From contig CANJTS010000007.1 in assembly GCA_947477655.1 (NCBI GenBank), forward strand, positions 62,001 to 126,000: a stretch of 64,000 nucleotides of DNA. The letters are read 5' to 3'. Shown here in pieces: positions 8,376 through 16,224 of this stretch; the stretch's first letter is position 1, and each line of letters starts with the position of its first letter. This DNA is from CAILUG01 sp903844415 (GTDB lineage Bacteria > Pseudomonadota > Gammaproteobacteria > Pseudomonadales > Pseudohongiellaceae). The notes below the pieces were generated by a model that ran no database searches, was not told where the DNA came from, and saw nothing but the letters and a program-made list of their open reading frames with translations. The position numbers and the translations under genes were made by a program.

Positions 8376-8908
8376 TCTGCTTTACTCGTTGGCAAAACCT
8401 GAACACTATGGATGAAAACTTTGAATCTAATACTACGTCCTGCTAGTGGATGGTTGAAATCCACCTCGACAAACGTGCTATCGAAATGTTTGATAACCCC
8501 TGCCTGCTTATTACTTGCCTTGTCTGCAAAATTAATCATTAATCCCTTACTCAAGGTTAGATCTGGAGGAAATTGATAACATGGGAAACGCTGGATATTA
8601 TCCTCGTTAACCATGCCAAAAGCCTCCAATGGCGGTAGCAAGAACTCCTTGCTTTCGCCTGCATGCATGCCAAACATGGCTTGCTCAAAACCAGGTAGCA
8701 AGTTGCCATCACCCACTGTAAAACTCACGGGGATCTGGCCGAAGTTGGAATCAATCAGTTCTGAATTTTCCAAGGTGAGCTCAAAATTGATGGACAAATG
8801 TTTTCCTGGGCCTACTTCATCAATCGCGAAAATAGGGACAGATGCTGGCATAGGTTGAATGTCCACATCCCGCAAAGTAATGCGTTTATTAAGAACTGTT
8901 TCAGACAT
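8372..8908 (-). CDS. fkpB: FKBP-type peptidyl-prolyl isomerase, SlpA/FkpB type
   Basis: A cytoplasmic peptidyl-prolyl isomerase and chaperone of the SlyD/SlpA group. The FKBP core is visible: LTLENSELIDSNF, then FTVGDGNLLPGFEQAMFGM and the inserted-in-flap part AGESKEFLLPPLEAFG, then HPLAGRSIRFKVFIHSV. The start is put at the ATG (8906-8908) of MSETVLNK, overlapping the lspA stop; the open frame extends 15 bases further up. At about 178 residues it is longer than the roughly 150 of E. coli SlpA because of about 25 extra N-terminal residues. Confidence 0.88.
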   Translation of the reverse strand: MSETVLNKRITLRDVDIQPMPASVPIFAIDEVGPGKHLSINFELTLENSELIDSNFGQIPVSFTVGDGNLLPGFEQAMFGMHAGESKEFLLPPLEAFGMVNEDNIQRFPCYQFPPDLTLSKGLMINFADKASNKQAGVIKHFDSTFVEVDFNHPLAGRSIRFKVFIHSVQVLPTSKAE

Positions 8909-9404
8909 TTGCATTCGACCCAATAAAAATATCTAGCACCAGTAATGCAGCTCCAATACTTATGGCAGCATCTGCAATATTGAATGTGGCAAAACGCAAG
9001 TCATGGTAATACACGCTTATAAAGTCAACAACGTAACCCATCAAGAGTCGGTCTATAAGGTTACCTACAGCTCCTCCCAACACGATACTTAGGGCAACCG
9101 CCAATAATTTTTGCTGTTTAGGCAAGCGCAAGAGCCATATACAAAGCACTACGCTGACCAGCAGTGATATTGTAGCCAGTACCCACCTTTGCCAACCACC
9201 GGCATTATCGAGAAAACTAAAAGCAGCACCAGAATTATGCACAAGCCACAAATCAAAACCCGAAAATATTTGGATATTCTGACCTAATTCCATTTGGTTG
9301 CTGACCAAATATTTTGTAATTTGATCGAACAGTACAATCGACACCGCCAGGACTAGCAGCATGGAACCAGAGATTTTTTGCTTACCTAGCTTGGATGTCT
9401 GCAT
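8901..9404 (-). CDS. lspA: Lipoprotein signal peptidase (signal peptidase II)
   Basis: Inner-membrane aspartyl protease that cuts lipoprotein signal peptides after lipidation. Four membrane helices are visible. The conserved motifs are present: FDQITKYLV, HNSGAAFSFL, GGAVGNLIDRL, YVVDFISVY and FNIADAAI. The predicted catalytic dyad is Asp127 and Asp145. 167 residues is usual. The gene starts three bases after the ribF stop, where ileS lies between ribF and lspA in most gammaproteobacteria. It would serve the several lipoproteins encoded here, including LolB and a DUF4156 protein. Confidence 0.96.
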   Translation of the reverse strand: MQTSKLGKQKISGSMLLVLAVSIVLFDQITKYLVSNQMELGQNIQIFSGFDLWLVHNSGAAFSFLDNAGGWQRWVLATISLLVSVVLCIWLLRLPKQQKLLAVALSIVLGGAVGNLIDRLLMGYVVDFISVYYHDLRFATFNIADAAISIGAALLVLDIFIGSNANV

Positions 9405-9407
9405 TAT

Positions 9408-10355
9408 TTACCGCTCGATCACTTGATCAATTTTATTAAAATATTTTTTAACCTGATCAATGTCTAATTTTATTTGTTGCTGGAGTTGCTCCAACCCTGT
9501 AAATTTTTTTTCATCACGAATTTTCATCTCAAATTGTACTTGGATAGATTCACTATATATTTCCTCATTGAAGTTGAGCAGATGCACTTCTAATGAAGGT
9601 ATTTCTTGATTACTTACGGTTGGCTTGAATCCGGCATTGGCTACTCCCTGATAAACCATGTCACGTAACTTGACTGATACAGCAAACACTCCAGCTATAG
9701 GCAAGGCTCGCGTTAGTAATTCAAGATTAGCAGTGGGCACGCCAATCTGACGACCCAGTTGCCTACCTTTTATTATTTTTCCACTGATACTATAGTTGCG
9801 ACCCAGTAGTTCTTGTACTTTCTTGCAATCCCCAGCTTGTAAATTGGCCCTGATCAGGGTGCTACTGACTCTCTCATCGTGATAACAACAAGGAGCTACT
9901 GCCGTTATCTTGAAATGTAGCTCCTGAGCCAGTTTCTGCAACAAGACATGGTCTCCCTTTCGATTTTTGCCGAAACGGAAATCGTCACCAATTACTATGC
10001 TTTTGATACGCAATCCGTTTACAAGAAACTCCCGAACAAAATACTCTGCACTTTGCTGGCTTAAATCATGGTCAAAGTTCAGACAATAGATGGCATCTAC
10101 ACCATATTGTGTCAAGAATTCCACTTTGTCATAAAAATGGTTCAACCTTGGTGGCGCGTCACTACCTCCAAAAAACTCTTCTGGTTGCGGCTCACTAAGC
10201 ACTACTACAGAAGGTAATCCGAGCATATTTGCTTCTTCAAGCAATACATCTAGGATGCGTTGATGACCCACATGCAAACCATCGTATTTTCCGACAGTAG
10301 CAACACAGGAAAAAAAATTCTGCTGGATTTGTTGTAAAGTTTTGAATACTTGCAT
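9408..10355 (-). CDS. ribF: Bifunctional riboflavin kinase / FAD synthetase
   Basis: Makes FMN and then FAD from riboflavin. The N-terminal nucleotidyltransferase domain (about residues 15-180) has VGKYDGLHVGHQRILD, a variant of the usual GNFDGVHxGH, and IGDDFRFGKNRKGD. The C-terminal kinase domain has GRNYSISGKIIKGRQLGRQ and IGVPTANLEL. 315 residues is typical. It is preceded by murJ and followed at three bases by lspA. A FMN riboswitch is not seen upstream. Confidence 0.95.
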   Translation of the reverse strand: MQVFKTLQQIQQNFFSCVATVGKYDGLHVGHQRILDVLLEEANMLGLPSVVVLSEPQPEEFFGGSDAPPRLNHFYDKVEFLTQYGVDAIYCLNFDHDLSQQSAEYFVREFLVNGLRIKSIVIGDDFRFGKNRKGDHVLLQKLAQELHFKITAVAPCCYHDERVSSTLIRANLQAGDCKKVQELLGRNYSISGKIIKGRQLGRQIGVPTANLELLTRALPIAGVFAVSVKLRDMVYQGVANAGFKPTVSNQEIPSLEVHLLNFNEEIYSESIQVQFEMKIRDEKKFTGLEQLQQQIKLDIDQVKKYFNKIDQVIER

Positions 10356-10414
10356 TGGCTACTTTAAGCTGGAAATGTAGTGTAATTATATGCTGTGGTT
10401 TGGAAATCAACTTG

Positions 10415-11998
10415 TCATGTACGAAAATTTGAGAGACGTACCCCTAGAACCAGAAGTGCAATTGAATATGCAAGCCCACCAAGCGTGCAAATTAAAAGCA
10501 GTTTCCCCACACGAACAAAATCGCTCCAAGCTAACCATTGGGCTGGCGTATCTTGCAGTAACAACAGTACTGCCAGCATAAAGCCACTGGCTATAATGAT
10601 GCGGGCGACGAAAACCCACCATGCTTTGGTAAAAGCAAGCACCTTGTAATTAATCAACCCTTTAATCAGCAACCCTGCATTCAAAAATGCAGAAAGAGAA
10701 GTTGCTAAAGCCAGCCCAACATGAGCTAGAGGCACAATTAATAGGAGATTTAGGACTATGTTGCTGATAAGTGCTATTACCCCATATCGAACAGGAGAAC
10801 GTGTATCCTGTCGGGAAAAATAAGCCGAAGCCAGTATTTTTATTGCCATAAAAGCCACCAATCCCACTGTGAAAGCCTGCACACTTAGCGCCGTAGGCAA
10901 CACTGATTCAATTCCAAATTTGCCACGTTGATACAAGGTAATTACCAAAGGTTGAGCTAAGGTGATCAAGGCCACCGTGGCAGGCAAACCCACAACCAGA
11001 ATGCTGCGAAGCCCCCACTCTAATGTGCTGGCAAATGCTTTTTCATCACCACTACTGTGAATACGCGACAATGCAGGTAAAATTACAGTAGCAATAGCAA
11101 TGCCAAATATTCCTAAGGGTAATTCCAACAGTCTGTCAGAATAATAAAGCCAACTGACACTGCCATCTCCTTCGATCGAAGTCGCCAGGATCGTGTCTAC
11201 CAACAGATTGATTTGCCCCACTGACACACTGAACATCACTGGCACCATCAGTGTCAGGACTTTTTTTACACCGGGCTCGGCCGGGTTGAAACGTGGTCTT
11301 GGAATTAATTTGAGATGGTTTAAAAATGGGAGCTGAAACATAAGTTGTATTATCCCCGCCAGCAAAACTCCCCACGCCAGGGCAAGTGTAGGTTCAGCAA
11401 AATAAGGACTTAATAACAGTGCGCAACATATCAAGGAGATGTTCAGAAAAACTGGAGTCACAGCAGGCACAGTAAAATGCCCATAACTGTTCAAAATTCC
11501 CCCAGCAAAACCTGTTAGCGAAATCAAAAGCAAATAAGGAAATGTGATACGCAGCATCTCAACCGTTAATGAGAATTTACTACTGTCATCTAGAAAACCT
11601 GGAGCAAATATTCCAGCCAATAGCGGGGCACCTAAAACTCCCAGCACCGTAATTGCACACAGCGCCAAGCCAAGGCTGCCGGCGATATGATCTATAAAAA
11701 GTTTGATTTCTATTTTAGTGTTTTTTGTACGGTACTCGGATAGTACCGGAACAAATGCTTGGGAAAAGGCACCTTCAGCAAACAGTCGACGCAAGAAATT
11801 TGGAATTTTGAAAGCAACAAAAAATGCGTCCGCTGCAGCGCCATCACCAAATAAGGCAGCAAAAACAGTTTCCCTCACCAGGCCAGTAATCCTAGATATC
11901 AGAGTACCGCCAGCAGTTACCGCAGATGACCTTAAAAGACTAGGAGCATTGTCCGGAGCTGATGAGTCTGGGGTGGTGGAATCAGGGTTTACCTGCAT
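10415..11998 (-). CDS. murJ: Lipid II flippase MurJ
   Basis: Inner-membrane flippase of the peptidoglycan precursor lipid II (MVF/MviN family). About 14 membrane helices fill the protein. Family signatures visible are LISRITGLVRETVFAALFG, DAFFVAFKIPNFLRRLFAEG and AFVPVLSEY. The start is set at the ATG of MQVNPDS (11996-11998), giving 527 residues. The open frame reaches 12142 but that part would overlap the divergent rpsT promoter and matches nothing in the family. A Ser/Pro/Asp-rich stretch of about 20 residues precedes the conserved region. ribF follows after about 60 bases. Confidence 0.95.
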   Translation of the reverse strand: MQVNPDSTTPDSSAPDNAPSLLRSSAVTAGGTLISRITGLVRETVFAALFGDGAAADAFFVAFKIPNFLRRLFAEGAFSQAFVPVLSEYRTKNTKIEIKLFIDHIAGSLGLALCAITVLGVLGAPLLAGIFAPGFLDDSSKFSLTVEMLRITFPYLLLISLTGFAGGILNSYGHFTVPAVTPVFLNISLICCALLLSPYFAEPTLALAWGVLLAGIIQLMFQLPFLNHLKLIPRPRFNPAEPGVKKVLTLMVPVMFSVSVGQINLLVDTILATSIEGDGSVSWLYYSDRLLELPLGIFGIAIATVILPALSRIHSSGDEKAFASTLEWGLRSILVVGLPATVALITLAQPLVITLYQRGKFGIESVLPTALSVQAFTVGLVAFMAIKILASAYFSRQDTRSPVRYGVIALISNIVLNLLLIVPLAHVGLALATSLSAFLNAGLLIKGLINYKVLAFTKAWWVFVARIIIASGFMLAVLLLLQDTPAQWLAWSDFVRVGKLLLICTLGGLAYSIALLVLGVRLSNFRT

Positions 11999-12088
11999 CG
12001 TAATCAGGGCCGTTTTAGCAAAAGTTCCGCATGTTAACGGGACAGCAAGATGCTTACTAGTCACTTCATCGTCAGGAGGTCTTCGTAC

Positions 12089-12117
12089 TTGACATTTTAG
12101 AGCCAAAACAGCATAGT
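12089..12117 (+). promoter_or_regulatory. Sigma-70 promoter of rpsT with GC-rich discriminator
   Basis: TTGACA (12089-12094), 17-base spacer, CATAGT (12112-12117), followed directly by GCGCG. A perfect -35 with a GC-rich discriminator is typical of stringently controlled ribosomal promoters. It predicts a leader of roughly 80 nucleotides before rpsT. Confidence 0.75.
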
Positions 12118-12205
12118 GCGCGTCTTTTTTCGGGTAGCCCACGGGGCAGTTCGGAATACAAAAAACAGTTTCTTTTACCCATTATTCGATACTCAGGAGT
12201 TTCCC

Positions 12206-12472
12206 TTGGCAAACACTGCACAGGCTCGTAAACGCGCAAAACAAGCAGAAAGTCGTCGTGGTCATAACGCTAGCTTTCGTTCCATGGTGCGTACTTACAT
12301 TAAAAAAGTAATCGCTGCGATTGCAACTAAAGATTACGACAAAGCGACTGTTGCCTACAACGAAGCTGTACCCGTTATTGACCGTATGGCCGACAAAGGA
12401 ATCATTCACAAAAACAAGGCAGCGCGCCATAAAAGCCGCTTGAATGACGCCATCAAGGCCCTCAAAGTCTGA
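12206..12472 (+). CDS. rpsT: 30S ribosomal protein S20
   Basis: Primary-binding small-subunit protein, 88 residues, rich in Lys, Arg and Ala. The motif KRAKQAESRRGHN is followed by FRSMVRTYIKKV and KNKAARHKSRLN, all diagnostic for S20. The start is the TTG at 12206 (reading Met-Ala-Asn-Thr), preceded by CAGGAG at 12194-12199. The open frame extends upstream but without family similarity. E. coli rpsT also uses UUG and S20 represses its own translation through this weak start, so the same control is likely here. A terminator follows. Confidence 0.97.
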   Translation: MANTAQARKRAKQAESRRGHNASFRSMVRTYIKKVIAAIATKDYDKATVAYNEAVPVIDRMADKGIIHKNKAARHKSRLNDAIKALKV

Positions 12473-12491
12473 TTCTTTTTTTTAAGTTTTT

Positions 12492-12519
12492 AAAAAACCG
12501 GCCCTAAGCCGGTTTTTTT
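12492..12519 (+). terminator. Rho-independent terminator of rpsT
   Basis: Stem AAAAAACCGGC / GCCGGTTTTTT (12492-12502 and 12508-12518) with loop CCTAA, ending in a T-run. It lies 20 bases after the rpsT stop. Confidence 0.92.
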
Positions 12520-12711
12520 ATGCATCCAACAATTCAATTGGGGCTTTTATTCGTATTTTTCTTCGTTGAGGCGTGTTACTTGGGGGTGAACCTCACCTTA
12601 ACTAACCCCTCAAGTAAACTGCACAGCGGCTTATCCTTTGGTTATAATCAATATCACTCTAATCAGCCACAATAGAGTTTGGACTCCGCTTATAAACCAT
12701 ATGGGTGCCTT

Positions 12712-13113
12712 ATGAAAAAAATTATTAGAACTACTATTTTTCTTGTTACAGGTGCTGTATTACCTGCCGCAATGGTCTTGGCGCATCACTCGTTCCAAGC
12801 AAGTTACATAACTGAAGAAGTAATGGAAATCAAAGGTAAATTGGTGCAACTAAATTTTCGCAATCCTCATTCTTCGGTAATGGTGATGGCTCCAGATGCA
12901 AATGGCACAATGCAACGCTGGGGTGTGGAATGGGGTGGTGCCAGTGCATTAACCCGACAGGGGTTGAGTCGTGATTCATTCAAAATAGGCGACGAAGTTG
13001 TCATTACCGGCCAACCTGGCCGCGAAGAAACTGACCACCGTTTGCGCATGCTGAGTATAGTGCGTAGTGCTGATGGATTTGGCTGGGGTATTAATGGTGA
13101 AACTTTTGATTAA
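12712..13113 (+). CDS. DUF6152-like secreted protein
   Basis: A 133-residue exported protein with a clear signal peptide (MKKIIRTTIFLVTGAVLPAAMVLA) just before HHSFQASY. The mature part has a small beta-barrel look: MEIKGKLVQLNFRNPHSSVMV, then RWGVEWGGASALTRQGL and GDEVVITGQPGR. The His-His-Ser after cleavage and NPHS motif match the DUF6152 family of unknown function. The start is the ATG at 12712; an upstream ATG at 12679 would bury the signal peptide. It converges on the next cluster, separated by a perfect hairpin. Confidence 0.7.
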   Translation: MKKIIRTTIFLVTGAVLPAAMVLAHHSFQASYITEEVMEIKGKLVQLNFRNPHSSVMVMAPDANGTMQRWGVEWGGASALTRQGLSRDSFKIGDEVVITGQPGREETDHRLRMLSIVRSADGFGWGINGETFD

Positions 13114-13229
13114 TAGATAAAGTCTTCTTTTACACCATTGTTTTTTTTGATTTTCATAATTTCTGACACTTTAGTTCCGAGCATCATTCTTCTTCATCTC
13201 AACTTTCTTTTGTCAAACTCTTGCAAGCG

Positions 13230-13260
13230 ACCAATAACCGTTCTCTGAACGGTTATTGGT
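13230..13260. terminator. Perfect 13-bp hairpin between convergent genes
   Basis: ACCAATAACCGTT (13230-13242) and its exact complement (13248-13260) enclose the loop CTCTG. It sits between the ends of the DUF6152 gene (+) and the 13273 gene (-). There is no T-run on either side, so it may be a factor-aided bidirectional terminator or mRNA-end stabiliser. Confidence 0.6.
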
Positions 13261-13272
13261 AATACGCAGATA

Positions 13273-14013
13273 TTATTGCGCTACACAATCAGATGGATTC
13301 CACTTAGAGCTATCTGACTCTTTCTTGAAGTTGGTACTGGTCATAACTGTTTGGGTCAGATAAACAGGATCTTCCAGAACTGAAATCACGATTAGATATT
13401 GATCTCCGTTGGCTTCGGTCACCATTTCAAAATATTCCTGCATAGTAGCTTCTTCGCTATAAGGAACGCCATTACGACGAAAATAGCCAGGTTGCATGGC
13501 AGTTGTTTGTACGTTTAGAGTGCCGTTTACGACTGGCCCAAATCTACCTTCTCGTTGAACATCCCAACGTGCAGCAGATACACCTTGAAGACTGCCCGCA
13601 CCAACTCGATCTTGTGCCGAGCCAAATTTCAATAATCGTGTTTGTTTGCCAGCATCAGTTTCTATACTCAGCACGTCAGCGTTTGCCCAAGTGATATTCA
13701 GCCTTGTTGGCATACGCATCAGTCCGCCAGCCCCATAAGCTTTGCAAGCTAAACCTGCGGCAGTATCTGCCTCTGGATTCCACGCATTGGCTATTTCCTG
13801 CGCACGAGGGTTAAGTGGCAAGCCCTGAAAATCTCCTGCAGGTGCCGTCATCATGCGGTAACGCCAATCCTCGGTTACTACAGCAACCCAAAAACCCGTC
13901 AGATCATGTGGTGCGGCTTCACGAGCGCTGAGAGGGGCATCAGCTGCGAGAGTTGGATTAACTAGACAGGCGGCCAAAGGCGCAAAAATTAGGAATTTAA
14001 ATAGCTTGTTCAC
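13273..14013 (-). CDS. Secreted protein of unknown function, paralogue of the 15057 gene
   Basis: A 246-residue exported protein: signal peptide ending NPTLAADA, then a domain beginning LTGFWVAVVTEDWRYRM. Shared with the gene at 15057-15923 are EDW, DFQGLPLN (DYAGLPLN there), a single Cys in a CKAYG/CRVHP position, a beta-rich middle, and GYFRRNGVPYSEEATMQEYF (GWLRRNGVARSDQATVTEHF there). The two are thus paralogues flanking a metallo-hydrolase gene. Its start overlaps the hydrolase stop by four bases, implying translational coupling. I recognise no named catalytic motif; function unknown. Confidence 0.7.
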   Translation of the reverse strand: MNKLFKFLIFAPLAACLVNPTLAADAPLSAREAAPHDLTGFWVAVVTEDWRYRMMTAPAGDFQGLPLNPRAQEIANAWNPEADTAAGLACKAYGAGGLMRMPTRLNITWANADVLSIETDAGKQTRLLKFGSAQDRVGAGSLQGVSAARWDVQREGRFGPVVNGTLNVQTTAMQPGYFRRNGVPYSEEATMQEYFEMVTEANGDQYLIVISVLEDPVYLTQTVMTSTNFKKESDSSKWNPSDCVAQ

Positions 14014-14996
14014 AGACTGCCCTCCTGGGGGGTGCTCAAATTCTGATAAACAGCCGCCACAAAGGCTGTAGTTGTCCAGAAGCCCGTATCAGCACCCCAA
14101 CGCGGATCATAATCACGGGTTGGTCGAGCGGCCTGTACTTCTTCCAGTGTCAAACCACGATCAATCATGTCCTGCACACGGTCCCGAATAATGGTCAGCA
14201 TTTCTCGCCAGTTGATTACGTCTCCCATGTCACTCAAACGGCCATGACCTGGAATCACCAAAGTACCGCCATCCTGTCCGTAAACTGGGATAATCAAATC
14301 TATAATGTTGTTGGCTGCTGCAATCACACCTTGAATGCTGCCACCGGAAGCGATATCGATAAAAGGATAAAGCCCCGTTACGTAAACATCTCCCGTTGCA
14401 ATGACATCAGATTGGCGGAAATACACAATGCTGTCACCATCGGTATGTGCATTCGGTTCATGAATCACCCGAATACCCTCGCCGTTAAACCACATGTCTC
14501 TCTTCTCATTGAAATAGGTTAGGGTTGGCAGGGCATCTGAGGATGCTGCTTCTTGCCCTTCTGGCGGGGCGACCATATGTAACATCGCATTTTCATGGGC
14601 AATAATCTGAGCGCCGGCACCAGCATCAGTAATATCTCCACCTACATTACCACCTACCACAGTACTGCCAGTAGCACGTAAATTGGCGTTACCACCAGTG
14701 TGATCGCCATGATGATGGGTATTGATAATATAACGGAGGGGGCCGTCAGACAGTTCGCGGATTTTGGCGATAATCTTTTCGGAAAGTGGTGCATATTGTG
14801 TATCAACCATTAACACACCATCTTCTCCAACCTGGACTGTAATATTCCCGCCAGAACCTACCAGCATGTAAATGTTGTCACGAACTTGCAACGCTTCAAT
14901 TGTTACAGCATCGAAATCCTGTTGTTGCGCATTTATCACTGAGCTCGCCAGCACACACATGCCGAGGCACAGCTGTTGGAGTAATTTAGTATTCAT
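14010..14996 (-). CDS. Exported metallo-beta-lactamase-fold hydrolase
   Basis: A 328-residue metallo-hydrolase with signal peptide (ending SSVINA before QQQDF), so probably periplasmic. The zinc motif THHHGDHTGG is at residues 93-102. Further ligands are likely the His in EPNAHTDGDS, the Asp in VIATGDVYVTG and the His in VIPGHGRL. This layout resembles general MBL-fold hydrolases rather than class B antibiotic resistance enzymes, so substrate is unknown. It lies between the two secreted paralogues, 60 bases after one and overlapping the other, so the three form one operon. Confidence 0.85.
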   Translation of the reverse strand: MNTKLLQQLCLGMCVLASSVINAQQQDFDAVTIEALQVRDNIYMLVGSGGNITVQVGEDGVLMVDTQYAPLSEKIIAKIRELSDGPLRYIINTHHHGDHTGGNANLRATGSTVVGGNVGGDITDAGAGAQIIAHENAMLHMVAPPEGQEAASSDALPTLTYFNEKRDMWFNGEGIRVIHEPNAHTDGDSIVYFRQSDVIATGDVYVTGLYPFIDIASGGSIQGVIAAANNIIDLIIPVYGQDGGTLVIPGHGRLSDMGDVINWREMLTIIRDRVQDMIDRGLTLEEVQAARPTRDYDPRWGADTGFWTTTAFVAAVYQNLSTPQEGSL

Positions 14997-15056
14997 TTTT
15001 TATCTCTTTTTTAGCTACGGGAGGGCTGCATAGCAACTGGATGTTTATTTTTTGTG

Positions 15057-15923
15057 TCAGTTGCCGGCTTCTGGTTTGGGTAGCGTTTTTAGCACTTGCA
15101 TGTATTCAGGATACATTGTTGCAGCTCCCCCCATCGCGGCTGCTACAGGAACCTGGTGATTTCTGGCAAAAAACATCAGATCTTTATTGTCGCCAGGCAA
15201 ATGATGTGGGATATAGCCTGGCTCTCGCACCATCTCTATAACGCTTACACATGGATAATTGGCAATCTGCCCATCAATGTTATAACGATAATCCCGGTTA
15301 CGAATAAAAGGTTCTTCCAGATAGGTGGGGTCATTCACTACTACTGTCCAAGACAATATATCGTCATGTCGAATGAAATGTTCGGTCACAGTCGCTTGAT
15401 CACTGCGTGCCACGCCATTGCGGCGGAGCCAGCCTTCTTTCAAATGGGTAGTGTGGACAGTAAGCACATGTCCATCCCAGTTACCAGTAGAGAATCCCAT
15501 AGAGGTATGTAGGGCATATTCAGGTGGATGTGCGCGGCCATCCATCCAAATGGTACGACGGGTTTGCCAGGCAAAATGTTGGAGATGAAGGGCAATAAGT
15601 ACTTCGGTTATAGGATCCCGTTCTTCCCAGATGCGGATATCGGCAAAACTATTGGCATAGTCAGCTGGGTGTACCCGACACTGGTATTCCGGCAGAGCGA
15701 TAAGTGATGCGCTCCAACTCTGGGCACGCAGGCGATCGGCGTCATTAAGGGGCAATCCAGCATAATCTCCGAGCTCAGGGCCGGGGAAACGGTCTGGCCA
15801 GTCCTCAGCATAGGTGCCTGACCACACTCCTGCCAAATTTTTCTCTGCATGAACTGTCAAAGCACTTAAACACCCTAAAACAGCACAAAACGAAAGTGCT
15901 GCACTGCGCATAAACTTTGCCAT
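15057..15923 (-). CDS. Secreted protein of unknown function, paralogue of the 13273 gene
   Basis: A 288-residue exported protein, first gene of the three-gene operon. The signal peptide ends LTVHAEK. The mature domain starts LAGVWSGTYAEDWPDRF, contains DYAGLPLND, one Cys in YQCRVHP, and GWLRRNGVARSDQATVTEHF, then a region matching the paralogue's end (DPTYLEEPF against DPVYLTQTV). It has about 50 extra C-terminal residues rich in Met and Pro. The beta-rich pattern and paired Trp/Arg motifs suggest a lipocalin-like or substrate-binding fold, which is a guess. Function unknown. Confidence 0.7.
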   Translation of the reverse strand: MAKFMRSAALSFCAVLGCLSALTVHAEKNLAGVWSGTYAEDWPDRFPGPELGDYAGLPLNDADRLRAQSWSASLIALPEYQCRVHPADYANSFADIRIWEERDPITEVLIALHLQHFAWQTRRTIWMDGRAHPPEYALHTSMGFSTGNWDGHVLTVHTTHLKEGWLRRNGVARSDQATVTEHFIRHDDILSWTVVVNDPTYLEEPFIRNRDYRYNIDGQIANYPCVSVIEMVREPGYIPHHLPGDNKDLMFFARNHQVPVAAAMGGAATMYPEYMQVLKTLPKPEAGN

Positions 15924-16224
15924 CGAATTCCCCTTCAGATTAAGGTAGTTGCTCCCGACTAATTTGTTCAGCTCAAGACCATTATTTGTCTAAAAAACAG
16001 GTCTGTGAGTAGAAATTATTAGCTATTATCTTTAGCTATTTTTGTAATGTAAGTCGTAAGGCAGGGCTGAAAAATCCTGCATACCATACCGGCTTGACCA
16101 AGATACTGTCAACGCATTCCCAAGTCGAATCAGTTATGCATGATGCGGTTTTGTAAACCAACATTTTGTCATTTTAAGGAAGATTCTTAGCCATATTTTT
16201 TTGAAACCCATAAAAAATAGCGAA
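15924..16224. other. Intergenic region with no recognised gene
   Basis: AT-rich spacer upstream of the 15057 gene and downstream of proB. It has a direct repeat TTAGCTATT (16019 and 16032) and a small hairpin GCAGG/CCTGC at 16061-16080. No open frame or clear promoter is supported. Confidence 0.5.

Noticed and set aside
12000..12142. N-terminal extension of murJ to 12142
   Set aside because: It overlaps the strong rpsT promoter and has no similarity to MurJ.
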